A stretch of 64,000 nucleotides of DNA from JAPUDS01 sp964536265 (GTDB lineage Bacteria; Patescibacteriota; Saccharimonadia; Saccharimonadales; Saccharimonadaceae). Shown here piece by piece: positions 15,930 through 22,747 of the stretch (position 1 is the stretch's first letter; every line of letters begins with the position of its first letter). The notes under the pieces are model-generated. The model did no database searches and had not been told where the DNA came from. It saw only the letters and a program-made list of their open reading frames with translations. The stretch covers positions 1-64,000 of the forward strand of contig CAZHVV010000004.1 in assembly GCA_964536265.1 (NCBI GenBank), given 5' to 3'. The position numbers were made by a program, and so were the translations under genes.

Positions 15930-16292
15930 ATGAGTAAAGGGTCATTTGACGACGGAGTCGTGTATCATGCGGGCTTTCCAAATGCGGCTGAAGACCACCG
16001 CATGGGTAGTTTGAGTCTCGACAAGCTTATCGTCAAACACCGCGTAAGTACGTTTTTTTGGCGTCTTGATACCGACATCCCCGAGCTGCTATGGTCAGCT
16101 GGTAGCGTGGTTGTTGTTGACAAGTCACTTGCGCCATCGCCAGGGCGAATAGTTATTGCGACGTCGGAGGGTGATTTCTTCTTGGCGCGCGTCGACAAGC
16201 GTGGCCTCGTCCTACTTGACGGCGAACGTATCGGAGAGGCAGATGTGTCGGTGTGGGGTGTTGTGACACATGTCGTCCAAGAGGTTGCCTAG
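15930..16292 (+). CDS. umuD: UmuD-like protein without a visible Ser-Lys dyad
   Basis: A 120-residue homologue of UmuD, the SOS mutagenesis partner of UmuC. GFPNAAED matches the start of mature UmuD, and LSLDKLIVKHRVSTFFW and PGRIVIATSEGDF align along its length; VWGVVTHVV matches the C-terminus. In UmuD, a Ser in GDSM and a Lys about 37 residues later perform RecA-stimulated self-cleavage. Here the corresponding segments read LDTDIPELL and FFLARV, so neither catalytic residue is present. The N-terminal arm is also short. The start at 15930 is leaderless (TATACT ends 6 nt upstream). It sits 1 nt before umuC. Naming rests on similarity plus context. Confidence 0.85.
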   Translation: MSKGSFDDGVVYHAGFPNAAEDHRMGSLSLDKLIVKHRVSTFFWRLDTDIPELLWSAGSVVVVDKSLAPSPGRIVIATSEGDFFLARVDKRGLVLLDGERIGEADVSVWGVVTHVVQEVA

Positions 16293-16293
16293 T

Positions 16294-17568
16294 ATGTATG
16301 CTGTTATCGATTGCAACAACTTCTTCGCTAGCTGTGAGCGGTTATTCCGGCCTGATTTACAAACAAAACCAGTCGCGGTGCTGTCAAACAATGACGGCTG
16401 CATCATCGCTCGCTCACAAGAAGTGAAGGCACTGGATATTCCTATGGGGATTCCACTTTTTAAGGTTAAACCGCTTGTTCGTCAGCACGACATCACCTTG
16501 TTTTCGGCAAACTTTGAACTGTATGGAGATATTTCGGAACGTATTGTAATGCTACTTCGTGAAGTAACGCCGCTTATTGAGGTGTACTCAATAGATGAGT
16601 GTTTTTTAGACCTGAGTGAACTCGCTATTGAGTCATACGACGCATGGGGCAGGGACATAAAAGAACGAATAATGCGTGAAATTGGCATTCCTGTATCCGT
16701 TGGGATTGGGCCAACAAAGACACTGGCAAAAGTAGCGACGACATATGCAAAACAGCATGGTGGCGTGTATGTGGTTACCGATAATACACTGCGTGAAGCG
16801 ATGCTCGGTAGTATCCCGGTTGGCGATGTGTGGGGAATCGGGTGGCGAATGGCTCCGAAATTGCGTGAGCTTGGAGTATCAACTGCACTTCAACTCATCA
16901 ATGCGTCAGATGCTTGGTTACGACAACAGTTCACTATCACGGGTCTGCGTATGGTTGATGAGTTACGAGGCCAACCACGGCTTGGATTTGGCGATAAACA
17001 TGAACAACGAAAATCTATTATGTGCTCGCGTAGTTTTGGCCATAAAGTGCGAGAGTTGTATCAGCTGGAAAGCGCGGCGTCGAACTTTGCAGCCCGTGCT
17101 GCTGCACGCTTGCGTGAACAGGGTTCAGTCTGTAGTGTTATTGCTATTTATTTGACAACTGGACATCATGTTCAGGAAACACGACGCGTTTCGACATCAG
17201 TACGATTGAGTGAAGCAACTGCCGACACAGGGCGTATCATCACTGCGGCACTAGAGGCACTGCAATCACTATATGACCCAGACTTTGCATATAAAAAAGT
17301 TGCTGTCACATTACTGGAGATTGTTGATCGTCACGATTGGCAATTGTCATTGACAGACCCTGTGCTTGAGCGCGATGCTCGCACGCGCCTCATGCGCGAT
17401 ATGGACACGGTGAATAAGACATATGGCGCGAGTACTATTTGGCACGGGTCAGAAGATCACTCACATGCACGTTGGCATAGCCGACATGCGCTGCGCAGCC
17501 CACGCTACACAACGAGTTGGGGTGATGTGCCGACGGTAGGTCTTTACGCTCATAAAAAGACGCTATAG
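16294..17568 (+). CDS. umuC: DNA polymerase V catalytic subunit-like (UmuC, Y-family)
   Basis: A 424-residue Y-family translesion polymerase, the same length as E. coli UmuC (422). Catalytic carboxylates are visible in VIDCNNFFASCE (palm motif I) and YSIDECFLDLSE (SIDE motif). IPVSVGIGPTKTLAKVA and the helix-hairpin-helix region VWGIGWRMAPKLRELGV follow, then the little-finger domain starting near RKSIMCSRSFG. The C-terminal UmuC extension is present. The start at 16294 follows the umuD stop by 1 nt, so the two genes form an operon. No LexA-type box was identified upstream. Confidence 0.95.
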   Translation: MYAVIDCNNFFASCERLFRPDLQTKPVAVLSNNDGCIIARSQEVKALDIPMGIPLFKVKPLVRQHDITLFSANFELYGDISERIVMLLREVTPLIEVYSIDECFLDLSELAIESYDAWGRDIKERIMREIGIPVSVGIGPTKTLAKVATTYAKQHGGVYVVTDNTLREAMLGSIPVGDVWGIGWRMAPKLRELGVSTALQLINASDAWLRQQFTITGLRMVDELRGQPRLGFGDKHEQRKSIMCSRSFGHKVRELYQLESAASNFAARAAARLREQGSVCSVIAIYLTTGHHVQETRRVSTSVRLSEATADTGRIITAALEALQSLYDPDFAYKKVAVTLLEIVDRHDWQLSLTDPVLERDARTRLMRDMDTVNKTYGASTIWHGSEDHSHARWHSRHALRSPRYTTSWGDVPTVGLYAHKKTL

Positions 17569-17615
17569 GTGGGAAAAAAGACTATTTGGACCATTCCATA
17601 CACTACCTATAGCGT
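17560..17615 (+). terminator. Inverted repeat at the end of umuC
   Basis: ACGCTATAGGT (17560-17570, overlapping the umuC stop) is perfectly complementary to ACCTATAGCGT (17605-17615). The loop is long (34 nt) and the following T-tract is weak, so terminator activity is a guess. Confidence 0.4.
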
Positions 17616-17650
17616 TTATGGTTTCATTTACAACACCACATATAACAATA

Positions 17651-17680
17651 CTTGACAGTCTTTGTCAAGGGGAGTATAAA
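17651..17680 (+). promoter_or_regulatory. Strong promoter with overlapping operator-like palindrome
   Basis: -35 TTGACA (17652-17657), 17-bp spacer, -10 TATAAA (17675-17680). The -35 is the left half of a perfect 7-bp inverted repeat CTTGACA-gtctt-TGTCAAG (17651-17669), which could bind a dimeric repressor. Downstream, the transcript leader can fold: CACGT (17691-17695) with ACGTG (17733-17737), and an inner GGGG/CCCC pair. Confidence 0.7.
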
Positions 17681-17757
17681 TAACGCTTATCACGTGTTCG
17701 GGGTTGTACCTCGGGCTATGCCCCATGGCATAACGTGCGAGTTAGAAGGATGTCTGC

Positions 17758-17901
17758 ATGAACCAGTCAAGCAGTAGCATTCCCATCGAGTTCGATGCGG
17801 CTCGGGTCGATGATCCTCCTGGCGGGAGCAAGGGTCAGCGGCCGAAGTGCATCAGGCGCCGTGGTGGACGGCGCCACCAGTTCGGGAAGCGGGGCAACTG
17901 A
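17758..17901 (+). CDS. Small basic protein, first gene of a GC-rich island
   Basis: A 47-codon frame, too short for ordinary ORF tables, beginning at ATG 17758 with a strong Shine-Dalgarno site (AGAAGGA at 17744-17750). The N-terminal half is acidic to neutral (SSSIPIEFDAARVDDPPGG); the C-terminal half is very basic (KCIRRRGGRRHQFGKRGN), which suggests nucleic-acid binding. It ends with TGA at 17899-17901, one base before the next start codon. Codons are GC-rich (CTC, GTC, CGG, AAG) unlike the neighbouring genes. Nothing in it is recognised; the case for a real gene rests on the promoter, ribosome-binding site and coupling to the next frame. Confidence 0.55.
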   Translation: MNQSSSSIPIEFDAARVDDPPGGSKGQRPKCIRRRGGRRHQFGKRGN

Positions 17902-17902
17902 G

Positions 17903-18184
17903 ATGACTCTCATTGCATCTGCAACGGCAGCAACAGCTGCTAACCGTCTGGCGTTCAACGCCTGGGCCAAGGGCAAGCACGACGACCTCGTGTGTACGTC
18001 GCTCGAAAACTTGACGGTCCAGCTGGCCGGCAAGCACAAAGGAGCGACGGCCGATGGGCTTCTCGCGTTACTGCGGGCGAACCCAAAGTGCTACGAGCAC
18101 GACGATGCCGGCAGAATCTGCCGAGTACCGCGTTGCCAGTTCACGAAGAGGGCATCTGCTCGCCTGCAGGGGGCGACAGCATGA
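17903..18184 (+). CDS. Small unknown protein, second gene of the GC-rich island
   Basis: A 93-residue frame starting one base after the previous stop (TGAGATG), so translation is probably coupled. The N-terminus is Ala/Thr-rich and helical (LIASATAATAANRLAFNAWA); the C-terminal half holds CYEH, then IC and RC within about 15 residues, a possible zinc-binding cluster, followed by a basic tail. An alternative upstream start in the same frame exists at 17795. GC-rich codons match the flanking island genes and differ from the rest of the window. The family was not recognised. Confidence 0.55.
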   Translation: MTLIASATAATAANRLAFNAWAKGKHDDLVCTSLENLTVQLAGKHKGATADGLLALLRANPKCYEHDDAGRICRVPRCQFTKRASARLQGATA

Positions 18185-18435
18185 CTGCTTCGGTGAAGCC
18201 TGGAGCTGTCTCGCGTCGGGTGACACCAGAAGAAGCACTTGAACAGTTCATCGATGCCGGAAATTCGGCATCGGCGAACCATCTGTGTGACTTCGCTGCG
18301 CGCTTGTTCCCCTACGCGGATGACCCGGAAGGGTTGCAGCGCATGATCGAGCTGATCAAGGCAGAACGCAAACCGGGTGGTCGAATCATCGGTGTCGAGT
18401 GTGGCACCTACGGCACGTTCTACCCGAGGGCCTGA
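18181..18435 (+). CDS. Small unknown protein, third gene of the GC-rich island
   Basis: An 84-residue frame whose ATG overlaps the preceding stop by 4 nt (ATGA). It begins MTASVKPGAVSRRVTPEEA and is predicted to be mostly helical, with the segment EEALEQFIDAG, then CDFAARLFPYADDPEGL and a Gly-rich end (GGRIIGVECGTYGTFYPRA). No known domain was recognised. It is followed within 10 nt by strong hairpins and then a T-run, closing the three-gene transcription unit. Base composition is again markedly GC-rich. Confidence 0.55.
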   Translation: MTASVKPGAVSRRVTPEEALEQFIDAGNSASANHLCDFAARLFPYADDPEGLQRMIELIKAERKPGGRIIGVECGTYGTFYPRA

Positions 18436-18442
18436 CCACATG

Positions 18443-18531
18443 GGTGTGGCGGGTATGTCGACTACGGTCGCACATACCCGCTGCACCTAGCGAAACTTTC
18501 AGGTGCATGAATGGCGAAAGCCTCTTTTTTT
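18443..18531 (+). terminator. Hairpin cluster and T-run ending the GC-rich island
   Basis: CGGGTATGT (18450-18458) pairs with ACATACCCG (18472-18480), extended by GGTG/CACC outside. TGCACCT (18482-18488) can alternatively pair with AGGTGCA (18501-18507), so two mutually exclusive structures exist. GGC-GAAA-GCC and seven or more T bases follow (to 18531). Confidence 0.6.
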
Positions 18532-18547
18532 ATACCTTTTTCTCTGT

Positions 18548-18553
18548 TATAAT
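18548..18553 (+). promoter_or_regulatory. Extended -10 of tRNA-Glu
   Basis: TGTTATAAT, a perfect extended -10, ends 21 nt before the mature tRNA 5' end. Confidence 0.65.
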
Positions 18554-18574
18554 ACCCGTTGTTATTTTCAACGC

Positions 18575-18649
18575 GGTCCCGTCGTCTAACGGTTAGGACA
18601 CCAGGTTTTCATCCTGGCAATCGGAGTTCGATTCTCCGCGGGATCACCA
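18575..18649 (+). tRNA. tRNA-Glu (anticodon TTC)
   Basis: Acceptor GGTCCCG/CGGGATC, D-arm, anticodon stem CCAGG/CCTGG with loop TTTTCAT giving anticodon TTC, T-arm around GGAGTTCGATTCTCC, discriminator A and encoded CCA (18647-18649). It reads GAA and GAG codons. The CCA is inside the stem of the hairpin that follows. Confidence 0.95.
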
Positions 18650-18689
18650 AGTAAAATACCCATCGCAAGGATGGGTATTTTACTTGGTG
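18645..18689 (+). terminator. Hairpin H1 containing the tRNA-Glu CCA
   Basis: A perfect 20-bp stem (18645-18664 with 18670-18689) with loop GCAAG. The 5' arm starts within the tRNA acceptor end and includes the CCA. No T-run follows. Confidence 0.75.
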
Positions 18690-18703
18690 GTGCCTCCGGC
18701 GCA

Positions 18704-18750
18704 AATCGAACTCCGATTGAGAGCCACGTCAGTGGCGGAATCGGTGTTCG
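18704..18750 (+). repeat. Hairpin H2 copying the tRNA-Glu T-arm
   Basis: AATCGAACTCCGATTG at 18704-18719 is the exact reverse complement of the tRNA T-arm segment 18618-18633. Within it, 18707-18718 pairs with AATCGGTGTTCG at 18739-18750 (one mismatch), with an inner CCAC-gtca-GTGG stem. The right arm is therefore a sense copy and the left arm an antisense copy of the same tRNA segment. Confidence 0.7.
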
Positions 18751-18764
18751 TGTAGCGCAGGAAG

Positions 18765-18790
18765 ACAAAAGAAAAGTTCTTTTCTTTTGT
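18765..18790 (+). repeat. Hairpin H3, A-rich/T-rich
   Basis: ACAAAAGAAAAG (18765-18776) pairs perfectly with CTTTTCTTTTGT (18779-18790). It is the third hairpin after tRNA-Glu, parallel to the array after tRNA-Arg(TCG). Confidence 0.6.
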
Positions 18791-18825
18791 GACTAAGCGA
18801 AAATAGGGAGCTGAATGCGACTGCC

Positions 18826-18838
18826 TTCTCCGCGGGAT
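18826..18838 (+). repeat. Direct repeat of the tRNA-Glu 3' end
   Basis: TTCTCCGCGGGAT occurs here and at 18632-18644 inside tRNA-Glu. The 235-nt stretch from the tRNA to the next gene (18650-18884) holds only these hairpins and this repeat; no gene was seen in it. Confidence 0.6.
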
Positions 18839-18884
18839 TCAATTCCAGCAGAGAATTGTCATTAACTATCTTCTCCACGTAACC

Positions 18885-19454
18885 CTATTTCACGTAATAC
18901 GAGCGAATCTGGAAAATCAGGTAGAACCCAATAGCTGCGCCGATAAGCCCACTCAGTAAACTACCGAAGCTGAAGAATCCATAACTAAAGCTGCTAACTA
19001 CTGAATATACAAGGCTCACAATGTCTGCATAGAAAAGCAGCAACCAACCGTTTCGCTGACGTTTAAGGAGCATTGGAATTGCTATAAACAAGACCACAAG
19101 CTGCAAGACAAACATGGCGAACGTTAGGTATAGCATAGGACCAACAGTCGCAGCTGCTGCTCCATACATACTTCCGAGGGCAATTGTGTAACTCGAAATC
19201 GAGAACGCGGCTAGCATACCAGGTATAACAAAGAGGGCGGCGAGAATACCACCAACGAGTGCAATCCATGGCCCGTACTGCACAATCCAATCCTTTGCGA
19301 CCTTCGGAAGCTGAAATGGTGCTTTGTAGACGAGGACGTCATAGAGCCATGCTTCAAATGACGCAAGTGGACCACCGACGGCTGGCACTGGGGTTTTTGA
19401 CGGTTTTTCGCTTGCGGGGACACTTTTTGGTTGGTTTGAATCATTCGGTTCCAT
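18885..19454 (-). CDS. Unknown membrane protein (CPR-type)
   Basis: A 189-residue protein with a 30-residue Pro/Ser/Lys-rich cytoplasmic start, then four membrane segments: WIALVGGILAALFVIPGML, a second around TVGPMLYLTFAMFVLQLVV, a third around LLLFYADIVSLVYSVV and a fourth around LLSGLIGAAIGFYLIF. It ends IRSYYVK. The start at 19454 is chosen because GGAGG (19460-19464, minus strand) lies 5 nt upstream. It resembles small conserved CPR membrane proteins, but no function can be given. It is transcribed toward the tRNA-Glu hairpin array. Confidence 0.8.
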   Translation of the reverse strand: MEPNDSNQPKSVPASEKPSKTPVPAVGGPLASFEAWLYDVLVYKAPFQLPKVAKDWIVQYGPWIALVGGILAALFVIPGMLAAFSISSYTIALGSMYGAAAATVGPMLYLTFAMFVLQLVVLFIAIPMLLKRQRNGWLLLFYADIVSLVYSVVSSFSYGFFSFGSLLSGLIGAAIGFYLIFQIRSYYVK

Positions 19455-19545
19455 ACACACCTCCGTTTCATGCGAAATTATTTCCGCTTACTCTTTTGTT
19501 ATACGCCTAACAAGGGTAATAGTAAAGAGAGTTTTCTCGAGGTAG

Positions 19546-20163
19546 CTATGCTGAGGCGCGTTGGTAGAGCGCTTCGATAATTTCTTCAGTGACAGCTTCT
19601 CGCGACAATGTGCCATCTACTTCTATGAGTAGTCCTTTTTCACGATAAAACTCGATGACTGGGACGATTTCTCGTTTGAATTTTTCAAGACGTGTTGTCA
19701 CGACTGCGCGGTTGCTGTCGTCGAGTCGGTCACCGCGATCATCAGCAAGCAATGAGGCTTCGTAGCGCTGCCATACATCTTCTTCGGACAATGTCAGAAG
19801 AATAACAGCCTTTGTTGGATGTCCAGATTCTATTGTTGCTTTGAGAATAATATCTTGTTCGCCATCTTTTCGGCCTACTTCACTGAGAATAAGGGGTTCG
19901 TTCTCAAGCGCAGGATTTTCAAAGTAAGGTAATACAATGTCAAAAAACATTTCCGAAGGAATGTTTGCACCAGTTGCCATAATTTGTTGAAGTTCGATAT
20001 TGTCTTTCTGCGCACGGAAAATATCACCGCTCGCAATCATGGTTGCACCGAACAAGTTCACGAAGTGTTCTGCTTGTGTATTTTTGCCAGCAAACGGGCG
20101 GCCAAAGAAGTTGATTGACCCGCTGCCGAGCCATGTTTTGATAGTGTTGATATGATTATTCAT
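19546..20163 (-). CDS. adk: Adenylate kinase family protein with atypical P-loop
   Basis: A 205-residue nucleoside monophosphate kinase, which would equilibrate ATP + AMP with 2 ADP. The P-loop reads FFGRPFAGKNTQAEHF, where adenylate kinases normally have GPPGxGKGTQA, so the second Gly is Phe and the Gly before Thr is Asn. The NMP-binding region (SGDIFRA) and the short LID with RGDRLDD are present. The start at 20163 follows the -10 TATACT (20171-20176, minus strand) by 7 nt; a longer frame from 20268 would cross this promoter and begins with a hydrophobic non-homologous stretch. It is divergent from ppsA. Confidence 0.85.
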   Translation of the reverse strand: MNNHINTIKTWLGSGSINFFGRPFAGKNTQAEHFVNLFGATMIASGDIFRAQKDNIELQQIMATGANIPSEMFFDIVLPYFENPALENEPLILSEVGRKDGEQDIILKATIESGHPTKAVILLTLSEEDVWQRYEASLLADDRGDRLDDSNRAVVTTRLEKFKREIVPVIEFYREKGLLIEVDGTLSREAVTEEIIEALYQRASA

Positions 20164-20271
20164 ACGCCCTAGTATAGCAAACAGATACTGGCGTTTTGTT
20201 GTTAATAGAAAGATGGTATGATAAAAGCATAAGAAATATGCTATAAACGCTACTAAATAGGGGGGCACGAC

Positions 20272-22638
20272 ATGTACAAGTACCTAAGGTTTTTTGAGGA
20301 GTTATCTATCGATGATATTCCGCAGGTTGGCGGCAAGAATGCTAGCCTTGGCGAAATGTTTCATCACCTCAAGCCACAGGGTGTAAATTTGCCGAATGGT
20401 GTCGCAACTACTGCTGACGCATATCGCTATTTCCTCGAAAAAGCCGGGCTGAGCCAGAAAATCACTGAAGTACTCGAAGGTCTTGATGTTACTGATATAC
20501 ATGAACTTGCAAAGCGCGGTGACCACATCCGTTCGTTGATTGTTGATGCACAGCTTCCAGACGATTTTGCCGAAGAAATCAAACGTGGCTATAAAGAGCT
20601 CAGCAAGAAGTGTGGCAGTGACGGTGATATTGTTGTAGCGATCCGCTCATCGGCAACGGCAGAAGACCTGCCAAATGCATCTTTTGCTGGTCAACAAGCA
20701 ACATTCTTGAATATTCGAGGCGAACAGGCCGTTTTGCAGGCGACCAAAGAGTGTATTGCATCGCTCTTCACTGACCGTGCGATTGTCTACCGTGTTAGTA
20801 ACGGCTTTGATCACATGAAGGTTGCGCTGTCAGTCGGTATCCAGCAGATGGTTGCTGTCCGTTCTGAGTGCGCCGGTATCATGTTTACTATCGACACAGA
20901 AACTGGTTTCCGTAACGCAGTCGTCGTAAGCTCGATTTATGGTCTAGGTGAAAACATCGTCCAAGGACATGTGAGCCCTGACGAATTTATCGTTTTTAAA
21001 CCAACTATGGCTATCATCAAGCGTCATCTTGGCACTAAAAAAGTGAAGATGATTCCGGTGAGCGGCAGTAAGACCAAAAATGTCGACGTATTGGTACGTG
21101 ATCAAGAGAGATTCTCGATCAATGATGAACAGGTAAAGACATTGGCTGACTGGGGTATGAAGATTGAAAAACATTACGGTCATCCGATGGATATCGAATG
21201 GGCGCTCGACGAAGACGACGGCAAACTCTACATTGTCCAAGCTCGTTCCGAAACTGTTCAGTCACGACGTAACGAAATGGTTATCGAAGAATACAAACTG
21301 ACTGAAGAAGGCAGACTTGTTGTTGCTGGCACGAGCGTTGGCAACAGAATCGGTACCGGTAAAGCGAACATGATTATGAGCGTCAAAGACATCAACGACT
21401 TCAAAGAAGGCGATGTTCTTGTAACTGAGATGACCGACCCTGACTGGGTGCCAATCATGAAAATTGCAAGTGCAATTGTAACCGATAAGGGCGGACGTAC
21501 CTGTCACGCGGCAATTGTCTCGCGCGAACTTGGGATTCCATGTGTCGTTGGGACAGGCAATGCATCAGAACTAATCCACGACGGTATGCCACTGACGGTG
21601 AGCTGTACTGAGGGTGACGTGGGTTCTGTCTACGAAGGCGAACTACACTACGAAGTGATTCGCACCGACATCACTGATCTTAAACGACCGAAGACAAAGA
21701 TGATGATGAACATCGGTTCGCCAGATCACGCCTTTGCGTACTCGCAAATTCCAAATGATGGCGTTGGATTGGCTCGTGAAGAGTTCATTATCGACTCACA
21801 CATCAAGATTCACCCAATGGCACTGCTGCATTTTGACCAAGTGAAAGACAAAGAAACCCGAGCGACTATTAACGAACTGACAAAGGGATACGACGATAAG
21901 GCACAGTATTTCATTGATAAACTAGCTGAAGGAATTGCCATGATTGGCGCCGCCTTCCATCCGAACGACGTTATTGTCCGTTTTAGCGACTTTAAGACGA
22001 ACGAATACGCTAACTTGATTGGCGGTAAGCAGTTCGAACCAATCGAAAATAACCCAATGATTGGTTGGCGCGGAGCAAGTCGTTATTACAGCGATAGTTA
22101 TCGTGATGCCTTTAAACTTGAATGTATGGCATTTTTGAAAGTTCGTAACGACATGGGGCTTACCAATGTCAAAGCAATGGTACCATTCTGCCGTGATTTG
22201 ACAGAGGCACACAAGGTACAGGAAGTTATGGCTGAGACAGGTCTTCGACGTGGTGAAAACGGCTTTGAACTGTACGTCATGGTTGAGATTCCTTCGAATG
22301 TTCTACTTGCTGAGCAATTTGCAGAGCTCTTCGATGGCTTCTCGATTGGTTCAAACGACCTAACACAGTTAACACTGGGTGTTGACCGTGACAACCACAC
22401 AGTTGCTCATGTATATGATGAAAACAACCTTGCTGTTAAGGCGCTTATCCGTCAAGTTATCAAGGTTGCGAAAGAGAAGCATGTCAAAGTCGGTATTTGT
22501 GGCCAGGCGCCGTCTGACTATCCGGAATTTGCACGGTTCCTCATTGAAGAAGGAATCGACAGCGTGTCACTCGCACCAGATACACTCGTGAAGACAACTA
22601 TCGATCTTCAGGCTACCGAAGAACGACTCGGTCGCTAA
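20272..22638 (+). CDS. ppsA: Phosphoenolpyruvate synthase (pyruvate, water dikinase)
   Basis: PpsA converts pyruvate + ATP + water to PEP + AMP + phosphate. The 788-residue protein follows the E. coli enzyme closely: DDIPQVGGKNASLGEM and VAIRSSATAEDLPNASFAGQQ in the ATP-grasp N-terminal domain, the phosphohistidine loop TDKGGRTCHAAIVSRELGIP, and the PEP-binding C-terminal barrel with GVGLAREEFI, GWRGASRYY, FSIGSNDLTQLTLGVDRD and VGICGQAPSDYPEF. The WVPIMK segment and these motifs fit PEP synthase better than pyruvate phosphate dikinase. A GGGGGG-type ribosome-binding site lies 7 nt upstream. It precedes pyk, the opposing reaction. Confidence 0.95.
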   Translation: MYKYLRFFEELSIDDIPQVGGKNASLGEMFHHLKPQGVNLPNGVATTADAYRYFLEKAGLSQKITEVLEGLDVTDIHELAKRGDHIRSLIVDAQLPDDFAEEIKRGYKELSKKCGSDGDIVVAIRSSATAEDLPNASFAGQQATFLNIRGEQAVLQATKECIASLFTDRAIVYRVSNGFDHMKVALSVGIQQMVAVRSECAGIMFTIDTETGFRNAVVVSSIYGLGENIVQGHVSPDEFIVFKPTMAIIKRHLGTKKVKMIPVSGSKTKNVDVLVRDQERFSINDEQVKTLADWGMKIEKHYGHPMDIEWALDEDDGKLYIVQARSETVQSRRNEMVIEEYKLTEEGRLVVAGTSVGNRIGTGKANMIMSVKDINDFKEGDVLVTEMTDPDWVPIMKIASAIVTDKGGRTCHAAIVSRELGIPCVVGTGNASELIHDGMPLTVSCTEGDVGSVYEGELHYEVIRTDITDLKRPKTKMMMNIGSPDHAFAYSQIPNDGVGLAREEFIIDSHIKIHPMALLHFDQVKDKETRATINELTKGYDDKAQYFIDKLAEGIAMIGAAFHPNDVIVRFSDFKTNEYANLIGGKQFEPIENNPMIGWRGASRYYSDSYRDAFKLECMAFLKVRNDMGLTNVKAMVPFCRDLTEAHKVQEVMAETGLRRGENGFELYVMVEIPSNVLLAEQFAELFDGFSIGSNDLTQLTLGVDRDNHTVAHVYDENNLAVKALIRQVIKVAKEKHVKVGICGQAPSDYPEFARFLIEEGIDSVSLAPDTLVKTTIDLQATEERLGR

Positions 22639-22655
22639 GACTTCTACAACTCTCA

Positions 22656-22700
22656 TACCAGAGGCCGTCCTTGACTAACAGGGGCGGCCTCTGGTAAAAT
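22656..22700 (+). terminator. ppsA terminator with embedded pyk promoter
   Basis: TACCAGAGGCCG (22656-22667) pairs with CGGCCTCTGGTA (22685-22696), followed by an A-rich rather than T-rich tail. The loop holds a -35-like TTGACT (22671-22676), and 18 bp later TAAAAT (22695-22700) overlaps the end of the stem, giving a promoter for pyk with a leader of about 40 nt. Confidence 0.6.
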
Positions 22701-22747
22701 AGACAAGTTGTTTTAAAATAATCAAATTTACTAATCAAGGAAACTGC

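Noticed and set aside
15877..15930. LexA/SOS box before umuD
   Set aside because: CTGT and ACAG occur (CTGTGACAG) but with a 1-nt spacer, not the 8-nt spacer of a proteobacterial box, and no GAAC-N4-GTTC type site is seen.
18586..18768. Minus-strand 60-codon frame across tRNA-Glu
   Set aside because: It overlaps the tRNA and its palindromic trailer, where open frames arise from the inverted repeats; no ribosome-binding site.
18626..18840. Insertion sequence or integrated element at tRNA-Glu
   Set aside because: A 13-nt duplicated tRNA end is present, but the 200 bp between the copies contain no transposase or integrase and consist of hairpins only; no mobile element can be claimed.
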